A stretch of 64,000 bases of DNA from Kineobactrum sediminis (lineage in GTDB: Bacteria; Pseudomonadota; Gammaproteobacteria; Pseudomonadales; Halieaceae): assembly GCF_002868715.1 (NCBI RefSeq), contig NZ_PKLZ01000001.1:725777-789776 (forward strand), in the 5' to 3' direction. Each line of letters begins with the position of its first letter. Position 1 is the first letter of the stretch. Positions 25,465 to 34,897 of this stretch are shown here, in pieces. The position numbers and the translations under genes were made by a program. Below the pieces are notes generated by a model that was not told the DNA's origin, ran no database searches, and saw only the letters and a program-made list of their open reading frames with translations.

Positions 25465-26297
25465 GCCGCGGCCAAAAGCTGCCGCATCTGGTTGATTACC
25501 GGCTGTGTTGCCGGGCGCACCTGCCGCCAGCGGTAAAACGACTCTGCCGCCTGCTCAACCAGCATGCCCAGGCCGTCCGCTACTGCCCAGGCCGTGTTCT
25601 GTGCCGCCCAGCGCATGAACACTGTGGGCTCGTTCCCGTATACCATATCGTAGCAGCAGCTGCGCTCCGCCAGGCCCATCTCGGGCAGGGCCGGCAGCTC
25701 GCCATAAAGGCCCGCACTGGTCGCATTTATAACGAGGTCGAACTCGTGCCCCGCCAGCACCTCATAACCGCCGCCCACGATATCGCCCAGGTCGGCAAAG
25801 GCATCGGCAAGCTCGTGTGCGCGGGCCGCGGTGCGGTTGGCTATCATCAGAACAGCCGGGTGTTCACGCAGCAGTGGCTCGAGAACTCCGCGAGCAGCAC
25901 CCCCGGCGCCGAGCAGTGCGATGCGCCTGCCCTGCAACTGCCAGCCCAGATTCGCCACCATGTCTCTCACCAGGCCGATGCCGTCGGTGTTATCGCCGGC
26001 AATACCACCGTCCTCGCAAGCGCTAAGGGTATTAACCGCGGAGGCCCGGCGGGCCCGGTCGGTTAATGTGTCGGCAAAGGCAAAGGCCTCCTGCTTGAAG
26101 GGTAGCGTCACATTAAGGCCGCGACCGCCACTCGCAAAAAAACGCTCCGCCGCACGCTGAAACCCATCCAGCTCTACCCTGACTGCGCGGTATTGCATGT
26201 GCTGGCCACACTGTTCGGCAAAGGCTGCGTGGATAGCCGGGGATTTACTGTGTTTGATGGGATTGCCAAACACGGCGTATTTGTCCTTTTCAGTCAT
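25461..26297 (-). CDS. aroE: Shikimate 5-dehydrogenase
   Basis: A 278-residue enzyme of normal length that reduces 3-dehydroshikimate to shikimate with NADPH. The N-terminal substrate domain has FGNPIKHSKSPAIH and NVTLPFKQEAF with the catalytic lysine; the NADP domain has GAGGAARGV and the following NRTAARA basic patch. DGLGMLVEQAA is the conserved C-terminal motif. It ends convergently with the carbonic anhydrase gene, the two TAG stops sharing one CTAG. hemF lies 21 bp upstream, so both are probably cotranscribed, as in Pseudomonas. Confidence 0.96.
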   Translation of the reverse strand: MTEKDKYAVFGNPIKHSKSPAIHAAFAEQCGQHMQYRAVRVELDGFQRAAERFFASGGRGLNVTLPFKQEAFAFADTLTDRARRASAVNTLSACEDGGIAGDNTDGIGLVRDMVANLGWQLQGRRIALLGAGGAARGVLEPLLREHPAVLMIANRTAARAHELADAFADLGDIVGGGYEVLAGHEFDLVINATSAGLYGELPALPEMGLAERSCCYDMVYGNEPTVFMRWAAQNTAWAVADGLGMLVEQAAESFYRWRQVRPATQPVINQMRQLLAAA

Positions 26298-26318
26298 GAT
26301 AATGTTGCGCCTTGCGTA

Positions 26319-27233
<915 letters not shown>

Positions 27234-27292
27234 TCATCTCGTGATTGCTTGGCGACGGGGCTTATTATACGCATCGCATAGCGCTGGGGGCA

Positions 27293-27460
27293 CTAGGAGC
27301 CTGTCGGACTTAAGCGTTCGTAGCGAGGGAAAGTCCGGTTTGAGTCATTTTTTGAGCAATTTTGAGGCGAATAGTGGTTCTATTTAACGAGAAATTGCTC
27401 AAAAAAGGGCCAATCCGGCTGTTCCGCAGCAGAGCAGCCTTAAGCCCGACAGGCTCCTAG
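27293..27460. mobile_element. MITE-like palindromic element with CTAG ends
   Basis: This 168-bp non-coding element is an imperfect palindrome over its whole length. Its ends are inverted repeats of about 22 bp (CTAGGAGCCTGTCGG then A or G then CTTAAG). Inner arms TTTTTTGAGCAATTT and AAATTGCTCAAAAAA surround a centre AATAGTGGTTCTATT. CTAG at both outer edges may be a 4-bp target duplication or part of the ends. No transposase is present, so it would move in trans. The right CTAG overlaps the stop codon of tsaC; the left edge lies about 60 bp upstream of hemF. Confidence 0.75.
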
Positions 27461-28080
27461 GATCGAATAATTCGATCGGTCAGCAAATCGCGAATAACGG
27501 AGGGCCGGGTGGCGCCGCCCACCGCACCGGGAACGATGTAATCAAGCTGTTGCTGAAAGTAACGGCGCACCTGGAAAGCGGCTGTTGCCGGCCTGCTGCC
27601 GGCAGGATTGGCCGAGGTTGACACCAGGGGGCCACCCCAGGCACGACATAGGGCGGCCACCGTGTTGTGAGCGCTTACTCGCACCGCAATGGTATCGTGC
27701 TCACCGTGCACCCAGGCCGGAATGCAATTATTATGCGGCAGTAACCAGGTCGTGGGGCCGGGCCAGGAAAGAGCCAGTTTGCTGCGCTGGGCCTCGGTGA
27801 GCGTTGCCAGCAATGGTGCAAGCTGGCTCATATCGGCAGCAACCAGAATCAGGCCCTTACTCACCGGCCGCTGCTTCAGGTCCAGCAGCCGCGCTACCGC
27901 ATCGGGATTGCCGGGATCGCAGGTCAGCCCCCAGACAGCTTCGGTCGGGCAGGCTATGACGCCGCCCTGGCCAAGGACGCGAACTGCGGCCCGCAGGTGG
28001 AGTTCGGAAGTCAGGTTCAGCTCCGCAATAACGATAATAGCGAAAAAAAGGCAGCCATTACGAACGGGTTGATAGTGCAC
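27457..28080 (-). CDS. tsaC: Threonylcarbamoyl-AMP synthase (TsaC/YrdC/Sua5 family)
   Basis: Up to 207 residues. It makes threonylcarbamoyl-AMP for the t6A37 modification of ANN-decoding tRNAs. The YrdC fold is clear: GGVIACPTEAVWGLTCDP, LKQRPVSKGLIL, PGPTTWLLP and GGPLVSTSANPAGSRPA. The start is uncertain. The GTG at 28080 gives an unusual hydrophobic N-terminal extension of about 20 residues, while the position expected from TsaC has no ATG, GTG or TTG; a CTG 6 bases after GGAG would fit. The stop codon TAG lies in the CTAG edge of the MITE-like element. Confidence 0.9.
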   Translation of the reverse strand: MHYQPVRNGCLFFAIIVIAELNLTSELHLRAAVRVLGQGGVIACPTEAVWGLTCDPGNPDAVARLLDLKQRPVSKGLILVAADMSQLAPLLATLTEAQRSKLALSWPGPTTWLLPHNNCIPAWVHGEHDTIAVRVSAHNTVAALCRAWGGPLVSTSANPAGSRPATAAFQVRRYFQQQLDYIVPGAVGGATRPSVIRDLLTDRIIRS

Positions 28081-28194
28081 CCCCTGATAACGGCAACAGG
28101 CAGTCGATTCATAATATGGCTCCAGTGGCGTTGAGCAAGCCAGCGCCGGGAGGGGAAATTTACCGGCTTGTCCCCATCAAGGCAAGCCCGGCGC

Positions 28195-29316
28195 TTAACG
28201 GCGCACATAGCCACCGCCGCGGCGACTCACAAGGCCGTTCACTTCAAGTGCAGACAGCACCGCCAGAATCTCGGCGACCGAACGGTCACCAGCCTGGACC
28301 AGCTCCTGTATCGTCACCACGTCAAAGCCAACCTGGGCCAGCACCTGCCGCGCCGCCGGTTCCAGCCCGATAACAGCCGGCAGGCTTGCTGTCACGGGAA
28401 AAAGTTCGTGCTGTAACTGAAAGGCCGCACCAAGTTCCGGCAGAATATCATCAATCGTTTCTACCATAACGGCGCCATCACGGATCAAACGCAGGCAACC
28501 ACGGCCGCCGGAATGGTCGGGAAACCAGGGCAGGGCAAAGACCTCCCGGCCCTGCTCGAGAGCCGTGCCTGCGGTGATCAGTGAGCCGCTGGGCAGCGCT
28601 GCCTCCACCACCAGAACACCCAGCGACAAACCGCTGATAATACGGTTCCGGGCCGGGAAGTGCCCCGGAAGCGCCGGTGTGGCGGGCGCAAACTCACTAA
28701 CCAGGCAACCCCGCTCCAGCAACTCCAGCGCCAGGGTGCGATGTCGGCGGGGGTATATCTCATCTACGCCGGTCGCCATTACGGCAACACTGGCACCGTC
28801 TGCTTCAAGCGCACCCCGGTGGGCGGCACCGTCAATACCCAGCGCGAGGCCGCTGGTAATGACGAGCCCCGCCCTCGACGCTGCAGCCGCCAGACTCCCG
28901 GCACTGCGCAGGCCGGCAGGACTCGCTTTACGGCTGCCCACTACCGCCAGTTGCGGCCGCTGCAGTATTTCAGCAGCTCCGCGCACGTAGAGTAGCGGCG
29001 GCGGATCAGGAATGGCAGCGAGCGCGGCAGGGTATCCGGGCTCTCCCAGGGCGAGAACCCAACCATCGACCGCCAACAGGCTGTCGAGCTGATGATCCAC
29101 ATCCCGGAGAGCGCGCGGGTGTTTACCACATCGCCTGGCGAGCTCCAGGTCTGCCAGCACCGCGGCACCGGGATTCAGTTTATCCCAGCAATCACGATCT
29201 GCGGACCACAACGCGGCGGGGGAACCAAAATGTTGCAACAATTGCCGAAGCCGGCCGCGGTCCAGACTGGGGAGACTGTGCAATAACAGGCACAGCCGCG
29301 AGTGAGACGCATCCAT
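28195..29316 (-). CDS. dprA: DNA processing protein DprA
   Basis: A 373-residue protein with an N-terminal SAM-like/HhH region, the Rossmann-like core and a C-terminal winged helix. Core motifs include VVGSRKASPAGL, VITSGLALGIDGAAHRGAL, VMATGVDEIYPRRHR, FPARNRIISGLSLGVLVVEA and GSLITAGTALEQGREVFALP. DprA loads RecA onto incoming single-stranded DNA in natural transformation and may act in other recombination. AAGGA lies 7 bp before the ATG. The tsaC gene follows on the same strand and a LysM protein gene lies upstream, the common Pseudomonas arrangement. Confidence 0.95.
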   Translation of the reverse strand: MDASHSRLCLLLHSLPSLDRGRLRQLLQHFGSPAALWSADRDCWDKLNPGAAVLADLELARRCGKHPRALRDVDHQLDSLLAVDGWVLALGEPGYPAALAAIPDPPPLLYVRGAAEILQRPQLAVVGSRKASPAGLRSAGSLAAAASRAGLVITSGLALGIDGAAHRGALEADGASVAVMATGVDEIYPRRHRTLALELLERGCLVSEFAPATPALPGHFPARNRIISGLSLGVLVVEAALPSGSLITAGTALEQGREVFALPWFPDHSGGRGCLRLIRDGAVMVETIDDILPELGAAFQLQHELFPVTASLPAVIGLEPAARQVLAQVGFDVVTIQELVQAGDRSVAEILAVLSALEVNGLVSRRGGGYVRR

Positions 29317-29381
29317 ACATCATCCTTGACGTAATGTCTGTTCAATGTAAGGCAACCATTCCATGGTCGCCGTTCCAGCTG

Positions 29382-30419
29382 TCAGGGATTCCTGACCTTG
29401 TCCATCACCTTCAATGGCCGGCTGGCCTTGAGTACCAGCGCATAGCTGGCCTTGTCGAACACTTCGAACACCATCAACAGGCCGGCACGGGTGTCGGGCA
29501 GGGACACATTCTCGCCCGCCACCCGATCATAGACCGTGCTGCCCGCCTGGTAAATCGCCAATACGTTGCCAACCTCAAGGCCTTCACGAGCGCCGCGATT
29601 AAGCACGACAATATCGTCGGTCCCTATCTGGCTCAAACCACCATCCACTGCAATCATGAAACCATCAACAATCCCGGAGCGTGGCGCCCGCGGCTGGAAC
29701 ATGGCATCAAGCACGCGTTCCTGCAGGGGCAGCAGTCGGTCGGCAATACGCACTTCTTCCGTTACCCGGGTAACTTCCAGTTCGGTGATGGGATCGGTAT
29801 TGCTACCAATCAGGCGCGAGCTGCCGATATCCCGAGCCTGGTAACCGAGCACTTCATCGGTCAGCGGGTCCACGTAGGTATCACCTGCCCGGTAAATCTC
29901 GAATCTGCGCTCGCCGTCGGGAAACATGCCGCGGCCGTAAATGCGGTCGCCAGGCGCACTGAGAAGGCGGTCCTGGTTCCCGGCGACTACGTAGGCGGTA
30001 TTATCGAGGTCATCGCCATTTAAAATACGATGGCGCTTGAGAAAGGCCCCTATCTGGTCCAGGGGAATCGCCGGAATGGCCGTATCCAGTGGCTGCACCC
30101 GCATGTTGGGTTCAAGCTTTACCTCGCGCCCGCGACGCACACGCAAACGGGGCTCCCCATTAACCCAGGTCAGGTAGAGCTCATCCCCGGGATAGATCAG
30201 GTGGGGATTGTCGATCTGCGGATTCACGTCCCACAATTCCGGCCAGAGCCAGGGCTCTCGCAAATACATCCCGGAAATATCCCAGAGGGTATCTCCTTTC
30301 TTTACGATGTAGGTATCGGGCAGATCATCATTAAGCTCTACCGCTGCCTGCAGCCAGGGACTTGACAGCAGACTCCCCAGAAAAAGCAGGTAAACCGCAA
30401 AAGACTTCACTCTCATCAT
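29382..30419 (-). CDS. LysM domain-containing exported protein
   Basis: About 345 residues: a signal peptide (FAVYLLFLGSLLSSPWLQA), then a LysM domain (about 35-85) beginning DTYIVKKGDTLWDISGMYL and ending IYPGDELYL, then about 250 residues of unassigned beta-rich sequence with basic repeats. LysM binds peptidoglycan, so the protein should sit in the periplasm at the wall. Its gene next to dprA and divergent from def is widely conserved in gammaproteobacteria; the function is unknown. Two adjacent ATGs (30419, 30416) are possible starts; both keep the signal peptide. Confidence 0.88.
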   Translation of the reverse strand: MMRVKSFAVYLLFLGSLLSSPWLQAAVELNDDLPDTYIVKKGDTLWDISGMYLREPWLWPELWDVNPQIDNPHLIYPGDELYLTWVNGEPRLRVRRGREVKLEPNMRVQPLDTAIPAIPLDQIGAFLKRHRILNGDDLDNTAYVVAGNQDRLLSAPGDRIYGRGMFPDGERRFEIYRAGDTYVDPLTDEVLGYQARDIGSSRLIGSNTDPITELEVTRVTEEVRIADRLLPLQERVLDAMFQPRAPRSGIVDGFMIAVDGGLSQIGTDDIVVLNRGAREGLEVGNVLAIYQAGSTVYDRVAGENVSLPDTRAGLLMVFEVFDKASYALVLKASRPLKVMDKVRNP

Positions 30420-30641
30420 TACGTCCAGCCTGGCCTTGTTATCGTTTTTCCGCCGGTCAGAAAACGGCAGAACTTCTCCCATGCGAGCAGGTCTATAACA
30501 GCAACCCCGATGCGGGTGCTGGGCACTACCCTGCCAGCAGTTATATAATGGTCTCAGTTTGCGATGGCCCCGAGCCCGTGGCAAGCCCCAATGTGACTAA
30601 TTCACCATTGGCCCGTTAAGTCCGACAAGGCACCAGATACC

Positions 30642-31148
30642 ATGGCTATACTCGACATCCTGGAATTTCCCGACCCGAGGTTACGAACTCGCGCGCAGCC
30701 CGTTGCTGAAGTTACCGACGCCACGCGGGCGTTGCTGGCGGACATGTTCGAAACGATGTACGCTGCGCCCGGTATCGGCCTGGCGGCAACGCAGGTCAAC
30801 ATCCAGCAGCGCCTGTTGGTGATTGATGTTAGCGAAAACCGCAGTGAACCCCTGGTTTTTATCAACCCGGAAGTGACCGTGCTGGATCCGGAACTTGGGG
30901 AGTATGATGAAGGCTGCCTGTCCGTACCCGGTTTTTACGAGACCGTACAACGACCGCAACGAATCTCGGTTACCGCCCTGGACGCTGACGGTGAGACCTT
31001 TACCCGGGAACTTCAGGGATTGCTGGCGATCTGCCTGCAACACGAAATTGACCATCTCGACGGCAAGCTGTTCGTAGACTATCTCACACCTTTAAAAAGA
31101 CAGCGCATCCGCAGAAAACTGGAGAAAGAACATCGACGCCAGGCCTGA
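30642..31148 (+). CDS. def: Peptide deformylase
   Basis: A 168-residue metalloenzyme that removes the formyl group from new proteins. All three motifs are intact: [17 protein letters not shown] with the metal-binding Cys, and [12 protein letters not shown] with the two metal histidines and catalytic Glu. It starts the rightward operon def-fmt-rsmB and is divergent from the LysM gene. Its leader contains TTAAGTCCGACA (30616-30627), matching one end of the MITE-like element, and the ribosome-binding site is weak (AAGG well upstream). Confidence 0.97.
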   Translation: MAILDILEFPDPRLRTRAQPVAEVTDATRALLADMFETMYAAPGIGLAATQVNIQQRLLVIDVSENRSEPLVFINPEVTVLDPELGEYDEGCLSVPGFYETVQRPQRISVTALDADGETFTRELQGLLAICLQHEIDHLDGKLFVDYLTPLKRQRIRRKLEKEHRRQA

Positions 31149-31167
31149 CTCCTCCTCCAACCCACCC

Positions 31168-32130
31168 TTGCGCATCGTTTTTGCCGGCACGCCGGAATTT
31201 GCAGCCACACACCTGGCGACCCTGCTGGAGAGTGAACATACTGTTGCGGCTGTTTATAGCCAGCCGGATCGACCGGCAGGACGCGGTAAAAAACTCCAGG
31301 CAAGTCCGGTCAAGGAGGTTGCGCTGGCCGCGGGAATTCCGGTGTTACAGCCAGCGAGCCTGCGCCGGGAGGATGAAGTGGCACGGCTGGCGGCCCTCGA
31401 CGCCGATGTTATGGTCGTCGTCGCCTACGGCTTGATTTTGCCACAACCAATACTTGATGCCCCGCGGATGGGCTGCCTCAATGTACACGCCTCTTTACTG
31501 CCACGCTGGCGCGGGGCCGCCCCCATCCAGCGCGCCATTGCCGCCGGTGATACGGAGAGTGGCATCACCATCATGCAAATGGATGCCGGCCTGGATACCG
31601 GAGCCATGCTGGCGACGGCCCGCTGCGCCATCCTGCCCCATACCACCGCGGGCGAGCTGCATGACCGACTTGCCGAGCTTGGCCCGCCACTGCTCTTGAA
31701 GGTACTGGCCGATCTGCCCGAATACCAGAAAACCGCCCAGGTGCAGGATGATACCGCCGCCACCTACGCTCATAAAATAGAAAAGTGCGAAGCTGCCATC
31801 GACTGGCGCCAGGATGCCGCGACCCTGGCACGCGCAATTTGCGCCTTCAATCCATTCCCGGTCTGTTACGGCGTGCTGCAGGGTGAACGCGTCCGTATCT
31901 GGCAGGCCAGGGCACTGGCGGAAACCCACACTGATGTCACACCCGGTACGATATTGCGGGCCGGGCGCGAGGGTATTGTGGTGGCCTGTGGCCAGGGGTC
32001 ACTGTGTATTGATACCCTGCAACTGCCCGGTGGTAAGGTACTTGCCGCCGGGCAGGTTCTGAATGCACGCAGCGCCCTGTTCGCCGATGGTGCCCGCTTT
32101 GAATTACCGGCGCAGGAGCAAAACCAATGA
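31168..32130 (+). CDS. fmt: Methionyl-tRNA formyltransferase
   Basis: A 320-residue enzyme that formylates initiator Met-tRNA with 10-formyltetrahydrofolate. Motifs: RIVFAGTPEFAATHL, SLLPRWRGAAPIQRAI (the SLLPxxRG folate motif with the catalytic Asn in NVHAS just before), and a C-terminal OB-like domain. The best start is TTG at 31168, which gives the normal N-terminus, but the stretch before it is pyrimidine-rich and has no ribosome-binding site. It lies 19 bp after the def stop and may be translated by coupling. It overlaps rsmB by ATGA. Confidence 0.94.
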   Translation: MRIVFAGTPEFAATHLATLLESEHTVAAVYSQPDRPAGRGKKLQASPVKEVALAAGIPVLQPASLRREDEVARLAALDADVMVVVAYGLILPQPILDAPRMGCLNVHASLLPRWRGAAPIQRAIAAGDTESGITIMQMDAGLDTGAMLATARCAILPHTTAGELHDRLAELGPPLLLKVLADLPEYQKTAQVQDDTAATYAHKIEKCEAAIDWRQDAATLARAICAFNPFPVCYGVLQGERVRIWQARALAETHTDVTPGTILRAGREGIVVACGQGSLCIDTLQLPGGKVLAAGQVLNARSALFADGARFELPAQEQNQ

Positions 32131-33413
32131 CTACGGATACTCGCGCCGCCGCGGCCCTGGTGATCACCGACGTTCTCGGTGGCGCCTCCCTGAACCAGTT
32201 GCTGCCCCCGGCTCTTGATACCGTGGCCGAGCGCGATCGCGCGCTACTGCAGCAATTGTGCTATGGCACCCTGCGCCGTTATCCCCGACTCCAGCCGCAA
32301 CTGGGCCAGTTACTGGATAAACCCCTGCGCAGTCGCGACCGCGATATCGAGGCGCTGCTGCTGGTGGGTCTTTACCAGCTCGCAGACACCCGGATTCCGG
32401 ACCATGCCGCAGTAGCGGCGACCGTGGCAGCAACCCTTGCCCTGGACAAGTCATGGGCCAAGGGACTCTGTAACGCCATTCTGCGTCGCTACTTGCGCGA
32501 GCGAACCACGCTGGAACAGCGACTGAGCCCCGCGGCCGCGGCCTCCCATCCCCAGTGGCTATACGACATCATTGCGCGCGACTGGCCGGAGCAGGCCGCG
32601 GCGATCCTTGAGGCCAATAACCAGCAACCGCCGATGGTACTGCGGGTCAATCGCCAGCAATACAGCCGCGACGCCTACCTGGCGCTGCTCGCCGATGCCG
32701 GCATTGAAGCCCGTCCCGGGCAACTGGCCCCAGAAGCCATCTACCTTGAGCGGGCGGCGGATGTGACCTCTTTGCCAGGCTTTGCCGGGGGTGCCGTTAG
32801 CGTGCAGGACGAAGCGGCACAACTGACCGCTCACCTGCTGCAGGCGCAACCGGGCGAGGCCATCCTGGATGCTTGCGCCGCGCCCGGTGGCAAAACCTGC
32901 CACCTGCTGGAACTCGAGCCCGGATTAAACCTGACGGCAATGGATGTGGACAAGCAACGTCTGGAGAGAGTGCGGGAAAATCTGCAACGACTGTCCCTGG
33001 AAGCCAGCGTAGTGCGCGGTGACGCCTCGCTGCCACCCTCACTATTCCACGGCCGGCTTTTCAACCGGATTCTGGTGGACGCACCCTGCTCGGCCAGTGG
33101 CGTGATACGACGACACCCCGACGTGAAATTGCTGCGCCGCCCGGAGGATATCCGCAAACTGGCCGCGCAGCAGCTACGCATCCTGCAGGGGCTGTGGCCT
33201 TTGCTGGCGCCCGGAGGGCAGCTGTTGTATGTCACCTGCTCGGTCATAGAAGAGGAAAACAGTGGTGTGCTGCAACAGTTCCTGGACGCAACACCCGACG
33301 CCGGGTTGCTGCCGGTGAGCGTTGGCCATTCACGTTCCTGCGGCGGCCAGCTGTTACCCCAGGCAGACGGGCCCGGCGGCCTGTTTTTCGGCCTGCTTGA
33401 GCGCGCCGGGTGA
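32127..33413 (+). CDS. rsmB: 16S rRNA m5C967 methyltransferase RsmB
   Basis: A 428-residue protein: NusB-like RNA-binding domain (about 1-140) followed by a SAM-dependent methyltransferase domain. The SAM site is DACAAPGGKTCHLLEL, the catalytic cysteines are in DAPCSASGVIRRHPD and VTCSVIEEEN, and QDEAAQL is typical of the family. It methylates C967 of 16S rRNA. AGGAG lies 8 bp before the ATG, which overlaps the fmt stop. Confidence 0.95.
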   Translation: MTTDTRAAAALVITDVLGGASLNQLLPPALDTVAERDRALLQQLCYGTLRRYPRLQPQLGQLLDKPLRSRDRDIEALLLVGLYQLADTRIPDHAAVAATVAATLALDKSWAKGLCNAILRRYLRERTTLEQRLSPAAAASHPQWLYDIIARDWPEQAAAILEANNQQPPMVLRVNRQQYSRDAYLALLADAGIEARPGQLAPEAIYLERAADVTSLPGFAGGAVSVQDEAAQLTAHLLQAQPGEAILDACAAPGGKTCHLLELEPGLNLTAMDVDKQRLERVRENLQRLSLEASVVRGDASLPPSLFHGRLFNRILVDAPCSASGVIRRHPDVKLLRRPEDIRKLAAQQLRILQGLWPLLAPGGQLLYVTCSVIEEENSGVLQQFLDATPDAGLLPVSVGHSRSCGGQLLPQADGPGGLFFGLLERAG

Positions 33414-33510
33414 CAATGCCCACAAGCTGCACTATTTCGCCCTGAATGGACTTACAATCCGCAGGGCTTTTCTTTAAGGTGCAAAGAATTTTACGCAGGC
33501 GCTCCCAGCA

Positions 33511-34887
33511 ATGAAAATCATCATTCTCGGTGCCGGCCAGGTAGGCGGTACACTGGCCGAACACCTGGCTAACGAGCAAAACGATATCACTGTCGTCGAC
33601 ACTGACGGCAAGCGCCTGAAAGCCCTGCAGGACCGGCTGGATATTGGCACCGTGACCGGGGGAGCTTCGCATCCGGACACCCTGTACCAGGCCGGCGCCG
33701 AAGACGCCGACATGCTGATCGCCGTGACCAACAGCGATGAAATCAACATGATGGCCTGCCAGATTGCCCACTCCCTGTTTAACACCCCTACCAAGATCTC
33801 CCGGGTACGCTCGCCCAACTACCTGGCCTATCAGGAAAAGCTGTTCACCCCGGACCATATTCCCGTTGACGTGATCATTGGCCCCGAACAGCTGGTAACC
33901 AAGAATATCGTCGAGCTCATCGCCAATCCCGGGGCGTTGCAGGTACTGGATTTCGCCGATGGCCGGGTGCAGCTGGTCGCGGTTCGCGCCTACCACGGTG
34001 GGCCGATTGTCGGCCATCAGTTGCAGGAAATCCGCCAGCACATGCCCAAGGTGGATACCCGGGTGGCGGCCATCTTCCGCCAGGACCGGGCCATCATTCC
34101 CGAGGGCGACACCGTGGTCGAGGCCGACGACGAGGTCTTTTTCATTGCCGCTCGCAAGAACATCCGCGCGGTCATGTCAGAGCTGCGCAAGGTCGACAAG
34201 CCCTACCACCGGGTGATCATTGCGGGAGGCGGCAACATCGGCGCCACCCTGGCGCAGAGCATTGAGCGCAACTACCAGGTCAAGGTTATAGAACAGTCCT
34301 ATGACCGCTGCCGGGTACTCTCCGAATCGCTCAAGCATGCCATCGTATTGCACGGCAGCGCCGCGGAGCCGCAATTGCTCTCATCAGAGAATATAGAATC
34401 CACCGACGTTTTTTGTGCCCTGACCAATAACGACGAATCCAACATCATGATGTCGATGCTGGCCAAGCGTATGGGCGCCAAGAAGGTCATCACCCTCATC
34501 ACCAACCCGGCCTATGCCGATCTGGTGGGCGACGAAATTGACATTGCCATTTCACCGCAACAGATCACCATTGGCAGCCTGCTGACCCACGTGCGGCGGG
34601 GGGACATCAGTAATGTCCACTCTCTCCGTCGCGGGGCCGCCGAGGCAATTGAGGTTACTGCACGGGGCGACAGCAGATCTTCCCGGGTAGTCGGCCGTCG
34701 CCTGGACGAGATTTCCCTGCCTGAAGGTGTGACGATTGGCGCCATTGTGCGCGGCGATGAAGTATTGATTGCCCACCGCTACGTCGTGGTGGAGACCGAT
34801 GATCACGTCGTCCTCTTCCTGATCGATCGCAACAAGATCTCCGCTGTAGAAAAACTGTTCGCCGTCGGTTTCGGCTTCTTTTCCTGA
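33511..34887 (+). CDS. trkA: Trk potassium uptake regulatory subunit TrkA
   Basis: A 458-residue peripheral membrane protein with two RCK/NAD-binding halves: IIILGAGQVGGTLAEHL followed by VDTD in the first, and IIAGGGNIGATLAQSIE in the second, each followed by a TrkA-C domain. It binds NAD(H) or ATP and gates the TrkH channel. The trkH gene follows after 10 bp; rsmB lies upstream, so the K+ system continues the def-fmt-rsmB block after a 97-bp gap that may hold its own promoter (TACAAT near 33458). Confidence 0.96.
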   Translation: MKIIILGAGQVGGTLAEHLANEQNDITVVDTDGKRLKALQDRLDIGTVTGGASHPDTLYQAGAEDADMLIAVTNSDEINMMACQIAHSLFNTPTKISRVRSPNYLAYQEKLFTPDHIPVDVIIGPEQLVTKNIVELIANPGALQVLDFADGRVQLVAVRAYHGGPIVGHQLQEIRQHMPKVDTRVAAIFRQDRAIIPEGDTVVEADDEVFFIAARKNIRAVMSELRKVDKPYHRVIIAGGGNIGATLAQSIERNYQVKVIEQSYDRCRVLSESLKHAIVLHGSAAEPQLLSSENIESTDVFCALTNNDESNIMMSMLAKRMGAKKVITLITNPAYADLVGDEIDIAISPQQITIGSLLTHVRRGDISNVHSLRRGAAEAIEVTARGDSRSSRVVGRRLDEISLPEGVTIGAIVRGDEVLIAHRYVVVETDDHVVLFLIDRNKISAVEKLFAVGFGFFS

Positions 34888-34897
34888 CGGGCCGCCC

